From Aureobasidium sp. EXF-3400 (Eukaryota; Ascomycota; Dothideomycetes; Dothideales; Saccotheciaceae): DNA of 52,214 bases. The translations under genes were made by a program, and so were the position numbers. Location: contig SWBL01000350.1 of NCBI GenBank assembly GCA_024195585.1, positions 1 to 52,214 on the forward strand, in the 5' to 3' direction. Positions 22,011-31,851 of the stretch are shown here, one piece after another. Below the pieces are notes generated by a model. It saw only the letters and a list, made by a program, of their open reading frames with translations. It made no database searches and was not told where the DNA came from. Position 1 is the stretch's first letter; each line of letters opens with the position of its first letter.

Positions 22011-24185
22011 TTAAGAGAGCATGCCCTCAATTGAAGCCCTGATGTTCATCCAGGTGCTTCCATCTTTCTTCAGCTTGGCTTCGCTGATGCTGCGAACTGT
22101 GTCGACAGCCTTTTGGCCGAGTATATCTTCTTCGGGAAACCATGTGCCATGGAGTCCGTAAGGAACGCGTTGTGGGAGAGCCACTCTGCCAACGACTGTG
22201 CGCATGTCTTTGGCGTCGATGATCCAGAGCTCACTCTTTGCCCTGGTTGTGGCATCTTCATCAGAGGGCACTTCGCCATCAGAGTCCAGCTGAGACTCGT
22301 CGAAGGCATATGCAATAAGGTAACCGTCATCTTCCGCTAATGTCTGTCCCGGAGCGGCCTTGCGTGGGACAAACCTGGGTTCCTGCGCGTACCAGCCGGC
22401 AGGCATACGGAAGATTTGGATTGGGTCGTTCTCGAGAGGATCGTCCGCAATCTCTTGAACAGTGCGAGTATCCACACATCCGGTAACCGGTTCAAGCTTT
22501 CCTAAATCAGTCAAGCGATCGCCCGTTTCAATCAACGTCTTCGTGTCAATCTTAGCAAGTGCATCGATCTTGACAGAGCGACCCAGAGCGGCGTTGAACG
22601 AAGAAACCGATGTGGTGCAACCATAGACATAGCGAGCTTTCTGCATATCGAACGCAGGGTGTACGGAAGGAAACTCGAAAGAGATCGCAGACAGTGCGTA
22701 TTGAGCAGTGATCTGAGAAGACTCGAGAGAGAACGCATAGTGGTACAGTCGGCATTGGTCATCGTCAAGGGGTTCCTCGACGTCGTCTTCTGGGTTGTCG
22801 AAGTAAGATGTAGTGTCCTGGTGATCACCAGTTATCTGTATCAAAGGCTCTCGCTCGAGACCAGGCGATTCCAAAGTAGGGGCCCCTTCGTACAAACATT
22901 GTTCATCTGCGTTGTACTTGGAGAAGAAAGGCATATTCTTCTTCACAGTCTTGACAGTTTCTCCGGTAGGACGAGGTGCGACAATATTGCCAGCACTGAA
23001 GACCAGACAAGCAGATGTCAGTCGACAAGTCAGAAGGTGAACGGTCTCGACCTGACCTGCAGCATCGAAATCGTCCCAAGCATTGGCAGTATGGAAGATG
23101 CAACAAGCGGTGGTCTCAAAGTACTTGACTTGTTCCGGGTGGTGGCGAGGGAAGACACCGAAGCGAGCAGGCTTCGTAGCATCGTATTCAATGACGGCCT
23201 TGTTCTTTGCCAGGTTGAGAGGGTCGAGAGACAGAGGAAGATCCATGATGATTGTGTGCTTGAGAGATACGCCAAAGTCGTGCATCATTTTAGCACCAGT
23301 AATTCCGGGGACGGGACGCTGGACCATGCCCTTGTTGGTCTCGGAGCGAGTAGAGGTCGGTGGGATGATAGAGTATTGGACGTATGGCGGGAGAAAGGTG
23401 GAGTGGAAAAGCATCATCTCTTTCGTGATTGGATCGACCTTTGGATGGGCAGTGGTCCACTCACGCAAGAATCCAAGTAGACCACTGCCGGAGAAGGAGA
23501 GGTCGTTCTTATTGTGAGACTCGGGCTCGCCTTCTGCACGATTACCGTCGTACCAGCCGATGGTTTCCAGTCCAGGGAGGGCAATGCGCATTGGGGGACC
23601 ACTCTCGCATGTTGCCAATGCTCTGCCGTCATGGTAGAGGATAGCCGTGTTGGCGACACTGATTCTCTTGATAGCGCGAGTGGAACCTGGCAAGAAGGAC
23701 AGGATGACAAGCGCGATGGTACGGAATATACGTAGAACAATGGCGATGAGTGACGAGAGAGGGTTGACCAGAGTTGCAATGCTGGGCAGGATGGGCGAGC
23801 GCAGGCGAGGTGAGGCGGCAGTCGAGAGGAAGATGTCTGTCAGGATGTACTGGTTGACAAACTCGGGCTGAACAGAGCCGTCTGCTTGCCTGGTGAACGA
23901 GACGCCGCTGAGCATGCCGTCGCCATCGAACCAGTGGGCATCGCGACCCAGGTCCTCGTTCTTCACTGGGTTGCCGCCATTGCGGACATATTCCCCGCCC
24001 GCAAGCTCCGATGGAATGTCTCCTTCATATGTGCAAGGAGTTAGAGGCAGCGTCTGGTTAATAGGTGCAAAGTTGCCCGATAGATAGCTGTGAAGGGTCA
24101 GTCGGATGTGTGTCGAGAGGCTGCAGTGCTAAGCATACGCGTGTTTGTGTTGAGGCGGATCCTTCTTCTGCGCAAAGAGAGGCAT
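22011..24185 (-). CDS. carX: Carotenoid cleavage oxygenase of the car cluster (CarX-like, retinal-forming)
   Basis: Non-haem iron dioxygenase expected to split a beta-ring carotenoid symmetrically to retinal. Two exons, 24185-24139 and 24087-22011, 707 residues. The four iron-ligand histidines of the family are present in the usual contexts: H230 (AHPKVD), H285 (HDFGVSLKHT), H348 (IFHTANAWDD) and H662 (GLHGTWFPEED). The N-terminus has the conserved LSGNFAPI and GEYVRNGGNP...HWFDGDGM. A hydrophobic insertion (about residues 119-148, LSSLIAIVLRIF onward) may dip into a membrane. The assignment as CarX (beta-carotene to retinal) rather than CarT/CAO-2 (torulene cleavage) rests on position: it is divergent from carRA in a cluster with a rhodopsin, as in Fusarium. 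The enzymatic class is secure, the exact substrate inferred. Confidence 0.88.
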
Positions 24186-24675
24186 TGCCTTGCGATGAGG
24201 GCTAACAGTCTACAAGACGTTATAGATGAATAGAATTATGCTCAGGCATGGGAGGTGACACTTTGAGCATCAAAAGGCTTGTAGGACGAGAATATCCAAA
24301 CAAGCAATGGCATGATCAGTACTCGAATAGGGCGAATGACAGTCCGACACGCTCAAGCGCCAAAACCTGTCACATAAAGTGCAGTGTAACCATGACATCA
24401 GGCGCGGCATCATCGCTTGCAGAAAGACAGCTTCGATCGGCTCGGCTCGCCGGTAGATTTGTCTTGAAGTCAAATCACGGCAGGTGCGTCCGCCAGCATC
24501 GCCGATCAGGGCAGGTGCTTCCGAGGTTTCCGAAGTTGGTCTTCTCTGCCAAAGGTCGAGGCCGCCAACTCTCTTGACCCTTGTTGACAGCAGAGTTGCG
24601 CAATTACACCCCGACATCTCTTACTGTGTGTGATGGCTCTGCGACAGTCCTCGGTCTAGCAATTGTTTCAACACC
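24186..24675. promoter_or_regulatory. Bidirectional carX-carRA promoter
   Basis: 490 bp between divergent start codons. It contains a 14-bp imperfect direct repeat (GGCAGGTGCGTCCG at 24479-24492 and GGCAGGTGCTTCCG at 24510-24523) and GATC cores at 24314, 24435 and 24504, the core recognised by white-collar light regulators in fungi. Co-regulation of the two genes is inferred. Confidence 0.5.
24479..24523 (+). repeat. Imperfect direct repeat GGCAGGTGC(G/T)TCCG in the carX-carRA promoter
   Basis: Two 14-bp copies at 24479-24492 and 24510-24523 differ at one base and start 31 bp apart, about three helical turns. Each contains the E-box-like CAGGTG. An inverted 9-bp match (CACCTGCCC, 26894-26902) lies upstream of carB. 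Confidence 0.6.
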
Positions 24676-26613
24676 ATGGGTTACGACTATGCGCTTGTGT
24701 AAGAAGGCCCTTTTTCCGCTCGTGCCCCTCATGCTATGGCAGAGTACTAATGCTTTGTACAGACACGTCAAGTACACGATTCCTCCCGCAATCGCCTTGA
24801 CTCTACTCTATCGACCTCTGTTGACTCGCCTCGACGTCTATAAGATCCTCTTCCTTGTCACCGTATGATCTTCGACTGTACACTTTCAATTCGCCAAACT
24901 CATTTTTGCCAGATTGCCCTTGTCTCGACCACGCCATGGGACTCCTACTTGATCCGCACCCGTATATGGTCATACCCCGAGGACGCTGTCATTGGACCCA
25001 AACTCTTTGACATTCCATTGGAGGAGGTCTTCTTCTTCATCATCCAAACCTACAACACCTCGCTCCTATACCTGATTCTCAGCAAGCCTACTTTCCACCC
25101 CATCTATCTGCGCCGCCAGGAAAAGAATGATGCCTGGAAGTACATGAAGTTGGCTGGAAACCTCCTTCTTGGTTTGCTCATGAAGAAGGCCGTCACTCTT
25201 ATCAGAAATGAAGGTGCTGGCACATACATGGGTTTGATTCTTGCATGGGCCGTTCCCTTCTTGATTTTGCTGTGGTCCCTAGCATATCAATTCATCCTTG
25301 GTCTGCCCATCACTAACACGCTTCTGCCAATCGCTCTCCCGACATTGTATCTATGGATCGTCGATACACTGGCTCTCCGAAGAGGCACCTGGGTCATCGA
25401 ATCTGGCACCAAGCTTGGAACACATCTTTGGCCTGGACTGGAAATAGAGGAGGCTGTCTTCTTCCTCCTTACAAACACTCTCATTGTCTTTGGTCTTGTG
25501 GCATTTGACAACGCCGTCGCAATCCTGCACGCTTTCCCCGTCCATTTCCCTTCCGTGCCCGCTCTGCCTTCACCTGCACTCTTAGTGCAAGCTCTACTGC
25601 TGCCGGCTGGTGCTTATGATGAGGACCGTATTGAGGGCTTGTCCGAAGCTGTTGAAAGACTTCATCAGAAAAGCAGGAGTTTCTATCTGGCCAGTGCAGC
25701 ATTCTCTAGCCGCCTGAGAATGGACTTGATTGTTCTATACTCATTCTGCCGCGTGGCTGATGATCTGATCGATAACGCTGCCTCGCCGTTTGAGGCTCGC
25801 AAATACATCAAGCGTCTCCGTACTTTCCTGGATCTTTCCTACAAAGCCAAGGATCCGATGGCGCACGACCAGAACATTGGAACTGTTGTTCGACATGTTG
25901 TAACCGAGTTCCCTCGTAGTACCCATACAGCGCTGCTACAGTTGCCTACTTCACGCCTCTCCTCTAAAAATCTGTACGATCTTCTCAAGGGGTTCGAGAT
26001 GGACCTTGGATTCCAAACAAGCAAAGGAGCCATCACCTCTGCTTTCCCTATAAAATCAGAATACGAGTTGGATATCTACTCCTCGCGGGTTGCCGGAACA
26101 GTGGCTGCTATGTGCATCGAGCTCGCCTTCTTCCACTATCCCGGAGAAGCGTCTGCCACTTTGCAAGAGCAAATACTGGATGCTGGAAACACAATGGGAA
26201 TTGCGCTGCAATACACCAACATCGCCCGTGATATAAGCACTGATGCTCTGTTACAACGCGTCTATTTGCCGACAAGCTGGCTCAAGGAGGAGAACCTGAC
26301 GCCCGAACAAGCGATCCAGGTCTTCACCGTGATGGACGCCAAAGCCACCCTTGGCCCCGAGGACCAGATATTTGTGTCCAAGTTTGAACGACTGAGAAAG
26401 CGTCTATTGGACCGCTCGTTTGCGTTGTACGAGGACTCACGCAGTGCAATTGACAAGCTGCCATCAGAAGTACGCGGGCCCATGCGTGTAGCTACCGAGA
26501 GCTACATGGAGATTGGACGTACATTGAGGCAGCCGGGCTACAGGGTCAGAAAGGGAAAGGCAACAGTAGACGGCTGGCGAAGGTTGGCAGTGGCTTGGAA
26601 GGCGCTGCAGTAA
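24676..26613 (+). CDS. carRA: Bifunctional phytoene synthase/lycopene cyclase CarRA
   Basis: Two-domain enzyme of fungal carotenoid synthesis. Exons 24676-24698, 24763-24862 and 24913-26613 give 607 residues. The start [20 protein letters not shown] is the family's, split by a 64-bp intron after codon seven. The N-terminal membrane cyclase (about 1-240) has two homologous repeats, seen as [14 protein letters not shown] with [17 protein letters not shown], and [20 protein letters not shown] with [13 protein letters not shown]. The phytoene synthase domain (about 270-600) carries the diphosphate-binding Asp motifs DDLID (324-328) and ARDISTD (D481, D485). It condenses two GGPP to phytoene and later cyclises the desaturated chain ends. 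The gene lies 328 bp upstream of carB in the same direction. Confidence 0.97.
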
Positions 26614-26941
26614 GACATAAAAGTAAAGATACCCTGTTGATATGCATAATGTAATTACTGCTCGATCACCCCATGATGGTCTGACCAAGATATCGTCCGA
26701 CTCGTGAGTGGTGATACAGTCTCGATATGGATCGGTGGAGAAGGGCGCTCGGGCCGAAGCGTGACAGTGGGGTTGGCTGCATGTGAAGCACGAGATTGTC
26801 GATGGTCGATGAGGCGTGCTCGGAGCTCTACGGCAAAACGCCATGATGAATGCTTGGACTTTAACTGCTTTACACCATGTGGCCGCTTACTGTCACCTGC
26901 CCAGTTCCTTGCGGTAGGCAGATCGATACTCGAATCCAACC
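26614..26941 (+). promoter_or_regulatory. carRA-carB intergenic region
   Basis: 328 bp that must hold the carRA terminator and carB promoter. CACCTGCCC (26894-26902) is an inverted copy of the GGGCAGGTG core seen in the carX-carRA promoter. GATCGATA at 26921, 21 bp before the carB ATG, is a doublet-like GATC/CGAT site of the type bound by white-collar proteins. Both assignments are by motif only. Confidence 0.4.
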
Positions 26942-28950
26942 ATGAGTGGAAACACGAACCAAAAGACGGCCATCGTCGTAGGTGTGTGCCGAGAGACATG
27001 CTGCCGCTAAACACAAGACGCTGACAGATGGTACTACAGGCGCCGGAGCTGGAGGAGTCGCGACGGCGGCGCGATTGGCAAAGGCAGGATTCAAGGTCAC
27101 GGTGTTAGAGAAGAACGACTTTACTGGAGGTCGCTGCTCCCTTCTACACCATGAGGGTTGGGTATGTACTCGCCGCGGAACATCTGTAGCTGCACTCGAC
27201 TGACGACAACAATCCAGCGTTTCGACCATGGCCCGTCTCTACTTCTCCTCCCGCGCATGTTCCACAAGACCTTCGCCGATCTCGATACCTCCCTGGAAGC
27301 TGAAGGAGTACACATTGTGAAATGCGAACCAAACTACAACATGTGGTTTGGCGACGGCGAGAAGTTCCAGCTCTCGACCGATCTAGTCCTGATGAAGGAG
27401 CAAGTTGAAAAGTGGGAAGGCAAGGATGGTTATTCGAGATATCTCTCGTTTCTCAGAGAAGCTCACAACCACTACGAGCTGAGTGTTGAACACGTGCTAT
27501 CGCGCAACTTCACCAGCATCACATCCATGCTCCGACCCAGTTTCCTCAGTCGTGTCTTCGAACTGCATCCCTTTGAGAGCATATACAGCCGTGCTTCCAA
27601 GTATTTCTGGACCGAGAGACTGAGGCGTGTCTTCACCTTTGCCAGCATGTACATGGGCATGAGTCCGTTCGACGCCCCTGGAACATACAGTCTCCTACAA
27701 TACACTGAGCTGACCGAGGGTATCTGGTATCCTATCGGAGGTTTCCACAAGGTGAGCGCGCCAATGTAAACCCATGCGGTTCTTTATGCTGACAACATCT
27801 TGTGCAGGTTATCGAGGCACTGGTCAAGGTTGGCGAGCGTCTAGGCGTCACCTACAGACTCTCAACTCCGATATCTAAAATCACTCTTTCCCCTGACGGT
27901 CGTCGAGCTACAGGAGTTGTTCTTGCCAATGGCGAGACCTTGACTGCCGACGTTGTGGTGAATAACACTGACCTAGTATATGCATACAACAACTTCTTAC
28001 CCCCCACCCCTTACGCGGAGTCATTGGCCAACCGCGAAACATCATGCAGCAGTATATCCTTCTACTGGGCGTTGGACCGCAAGTTGCCAGAACTTAACGC
28101 TCACAACATCTTCTTGGCCGACGAATACAAAGAGAGTTTCGATTCCATTTTCAAGAAGAATCTGATCCCGAACGAACCCAGCTTTTACGTCAACATTCCC
28201 AGTCGACCGGATCCTACAGCTGCTCCTGAAGGCAAGGAGGCAGTCGTCGTATTGGTACCGGTTGGACATCTCCTTGGAGAAAATGAGCACCCTAAAAGTG
28301 CTGCCATAGCCACAGACAAGGACATTCGACGGAGCGACGCTAATGGAAAGATGACCAACTCCAAATCCGCAGAAGGCATTAAACCGTCCGAGACCCAAGA
28401 CTGGCCCAAGATGATTGAGCTCGCGCGCAAGACGATTCTAACTACCATCGCCAAACGTACGGGTGTCGATATTGGACCTTTGATTGTTCATGAGATTACA
28501 AACGACCCCATCACATGGCGTGAATCTTTCAATCTTGATCGTGGAGCTATCCTCGGTCTGTCGCATTCGTTCTTCAACGTGTTGTCATTCAGACCAGCCA
28601 CGCGTGCAAGACGAGGTGGTTGGTTCGATGGTCGTCTTGGTGGCGGCATCGTCGGCAGAATCGGCGAGCTTCTTTTCAGTGGAGGCAGCATTGAGCGTCT
28701 ATACATGGTTGGCGCCAGCGCTCATCCTGGCACAGGAGTACCGATCGTGCTTGCAGGAGGCCGGTTGGTCGCGGAACAAGTATGCCAGGACCTTGGAGTA
28801 GAAATTCCATGGCAGAGTGGACCACAAAAGACTGAGCGAACTGGGGTTCTTGATCAAGTGCAGACTTCGCTCGCGTTTGAGTGGCTGGTATACATGCTTC
28901 TTGCATTACTCGTGCTTGCTCTTGGTATCCTCCTCGGTAAGCAATCTTAA
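26942..28950 (+). CDS. carB: Phytoene desaturase CarB
   Basis: FAD-dependent CrtI-type desaturase that adds up to four or five double bonds to phytoene, giving lycopene or 3,4-didehydrolycopene. Four exons, 26942-26981, 27040-27161, 27218-27751 and 27808-28950, 612 residues. The dinucleotide-binding motif VVGAGAGGVATAARLAKAGF is split by the first intron; the acidic end (VLEKN) and GGRCSLLHHEGWRFDHGPS follow as in CrtI. The C-terminal family signature (YMVGASAHPGTGVPIVLAGG) is intact. A C-terminal hydrophobic helix (WLVYMLLALLVLALGILLG) is the membrane anchor typical of fungal CarB/Al-1. It sits between carRA and carO in the same orientation. Confidence 0.97.
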
Positions 28951-30287
28951 GCCTTCTCACACCGAGGTCCCTAGATTATTTTACGAATAGACTTTATAAT
29001 ATCTTATACTCTTCTAGTCGTCGTTCCCTGATCTCTGTGACGACCGTTTGCAACTCTATTATGTTGACCTATAGTATAAACTGGTAGAGCGCAACTGGAC
29101 ATCGGGTGAGCTGGAGCTGGTCCCGCAGGATCCCGGTTCTTCTGTGAAGGGTTCACAAATCCTGAATTTACGCCTTGTGATGAAACTGCAGTGAACCCTT
29201 CGCATGGGTGATACACAGCAGCTCGTACCGAATTGGTTGCTCCGTACACCTCCATCGGCATCTTCGGCATGTGTGGGATTCTGCGACCATAACCTGACAG
29301 AAAGCTAGTTTTTCTTGTTTTCCTATCAAATCTCCCAGTTGGTTGGAGATAGATGAGGTGTGAATAATCAAGGGCGCATACCTCATATGGATAATCATTA
29401 CCTGCGAGTTACGTACCCTCTGTGACCAGGTTTGGATATTGTTGTCGCAAAGCTGTCACGCTACTCGTACCTCTACCTCCATGATGAACCTCTTTTCACA
29501 TGCATCGGCATACAGGTACGGTTGGCACGACACCACGCGACACATGAATGGCAGAAATACAGTACACGTCATAGGTGATCTCCAAGGAAAAGTATCAAAA
29601 CGTCTGCTAAAGCTTAAATGTTAGAAGACAGCACGATGCAGCGTCGATGGCAGTTGTTTTTCGATGCCGAATGACCATGGTGGAAAAAACTTGGCATGAT
29701 CCTAAGTGCAGTCAAGCTTTTTTTCGATCGGGCTACGGAAGGGGCTTGGACTGCTTGTCGGCCTGGTGGCTTTGTGATTTGTGGCCGGACCCCAGAGCCG
29801 CTGATTCCACTGATATCGATGATGTCAGGGATATCTCTTTTACGTAGTTTTGAATCGATATTGGTGAGTTTTTTCGCACGTTTGGTGACGGCAGTAATGT
29901 TGTCCTCGGAGGCTCCGGGCGCTATACTGGTTCAGTGGCTGGTACAGCCGTGATTGGGAAGGGTGCTGCAGTGCGATAGTGATTTTTGGATCGCGCGTTG
30001 GGCCTGTGCGAGTCAGCGGCTGTCCGTAGATCACTTTGGTGGTTCGTCGTTGCAAGGTGAGAAGGTGGTGACGGGGACACGGAAAGGTCGATCCAGGAGT
30101 GAAGCGCTGCTTCTTCAAATCTCGTCATAGTGTGATGCCAAAACATATTGGCTTGACCGCACTATTCCGCGCATTCCTGCCCATCGTGTTTATAAACCTC
30201 GAGCTCCCTCGATCTGTTCGCTATCATCCATCCACACCTTCTCATCACAGAGCATTGCTTTCTTCATCTTAATCCACTCCACTCAAG
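28951..30287 (+). promoter_or_regulatory. Long carO upstream region
   Basis: 1337 bp between the carB stop and the carO start, with no gene or RNA that I can support. The proximal 310 bp contain GATC cores near 29987, 30031, 30091 and 30210 and a TATA box at 30191-30196. Such an arrangement fits a light-regulated promoter; the link is inference. Confidence 0.4.
30191..30196 (+). promoter_or_regulatory. TATA box of carO
   Basis: TATAAA in the context GTTTATAAACCT, 92 bp upstream of the rhodopsin start codon. It is the clearest TATA box in the window and fits a strongly inducible gene with a leader of roughly 60 bases. Confidence 0.6.
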
Positions 30288-31259
30288 ATGGACTACCTCT
30301 CCAAGAGAAATGACGCTCTGAACGTCAACCGTAAGTTCATCTGATTGCCCATTGCCACCATCATCGCGCTGACAGTCTTCACAGCCAACCTGGTCAATGG
30401 CAAGTCTTCTGACATCGCCATCACCGTTCGCGGTTCCGACTGGTACTGGGCTGTCTGCGCTGCCATGACCGCTTCCACCTTTGTCTTCTTGGGCCTGGGT
30501 ATGACCAAGCCTCGCCAGCACCGCGTTTTCCACTACATCACTGCTTCCATCACCATGGTCGCCGCTATCGCCTACTTCTCCATGGCCTCCAACCTCGGCT
30601 GGACTCCTATCGATGTTGAGTTCAGCAGACCTAACATGCCTGAGGTTCGCGGTATGAACCGTGAGATCTTCTATGTCCGCTACATCGATTGGTTCATCAC
30701 CACCCCTCTTCTTCTTCTCGACCTGATGTTGACCGCCGCCATGCCTTGGCCCACTCTTCTCTTCATCATTCTCGTCGATGAAGTTATGATTGTTACTGGT
30801 CTTGTCGGTGCCCTCGTCCGCAGCTCCTACAAGTGGGGCTACTTCGTCTTTGGTTGCGTTGCTCTCTTCTACATCATTTGGGTTCTTGTCTGGGAGGGTC
30901 GCCGTCACGCAAACGTTCTCGGAAAGGATGTTGGCCGCTGCTTCACTCTTTGTGGCTCACTCACCACTCTGCTCTGGATCCTCTACCCCATCGCCTGGGG
31001 TGTCTGCGAGGGTGGCAACGTCATCTCGCCTGATTCTGAGGCCGTCTTCTACGGTATCCTCGACTTGATTGCCAAGCCAGTCTTCGGTGCCCTCCTCATC
31101 TGGGGTCACCGCGGAATTGACCCTGCCCGTCTTGGTCTTTACATCCACGACTACGATGAGAAGGACCCTTCTGTTAAGGACAAGGTCGGCGCTCCCGGTC
31201 CCAACGTTCACCCTAACACCAACAACGGTGTTGCCACCGATGGTGCTCAGACTGTCTAA
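30288..31259 (+). CDS. carO: Fungal rhodopsin CarO (proton-pump type)
   Basis: Seven-helix retinal protein of the microbial rhodopsin family in the cell membrane. Exons 30288-30330 and 30385-31259, 305 residues. The retinal Schiff-base lysine is K245 in LDLIAKPVFG, with its counter-ion partner D241. Helix C reads RYIDWFITTPLLLLDL: R113, D116 (proton acceptor), T120 and D127 (proton donor) match bacteriorhodopsin R82, D85, T89 and D96. The retinal pocket WILYP (W and Y of helix F) is present. This D-T-D set predicts an active outward proton pump, like CarO of Fusarium and the Leptosphaeria rhodopsin, rather than a slow-cycling sensor or an opsin-related protein lacking the lysine. Codons end almost always in C or T, unlike the other car genes, pointing to high expression. 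Confidence 0.96.
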
Positions 31260-31851
31260 ACCTGCAACGCATGACTATCAGCACTGTGCTGTATCTGCAC
31301 GACGGTTGGAGATGACTACCAACATGGTGCATTAATCTTTTCACCAATAGCAGCGAGTCTGCTGGGATACCCATGAGCATGCTTGCATGCCATATTGCTT
31401 TTGACGTTTCTTTTCACGTCCTTTCACGATCACGACTGGGATGGATTGGGGACAAATACTTTACTCTGTACAATAATACACTAATTCATGACAAACTCAT
31501 GCATACACACATACCTACCTTCTGTTCCTTTCTCACTCACATGTGTCAATATTCTGATTCATCAATCCAGCCTCCTCGAAACACATGTCTGCAAGTATGC
31601 CAATAATTGTGCGACCAATCTGTGTTCATCTCGCAAGCGAACTCCCAAGGCGCTTGCGATCCTTCACCGCCTCCCCGCACCACTCACGTCGCTCAACAGA
31701 TCACGTAGAAGTATGACAAACAGAGCATGGAGCGACGCTAGATTAATGTCGGTTTCTTGTCTTTGTGTTCTGGTTTAGATCCAGAGCTCACTCCATATGA
31801 ACAAGTTTCGACGACAGCTCTTTGGATCGTAACAGATTTCAGAATCAAAGT
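31260..31851. other. Intergenic: carO 3' region and annexin promoter
   Basis: 592 bp without a supportable gene or RNA. Both flanking genes are on the plus strand, so it should carry the carO terminator and the annexin promoter. Confidence 0.4.

Noticed and set aside
22659..23480. 273-codon plus-strand open frame
   Set aside because: Antisense to carX; no family resemblance and no splice or promoter evidence.
30264..30908. 214-codon minus-strand open frame
   Set aside because: Antisense to the codon-biased rhodopsin gene; composition is a mirror of the sense codons.
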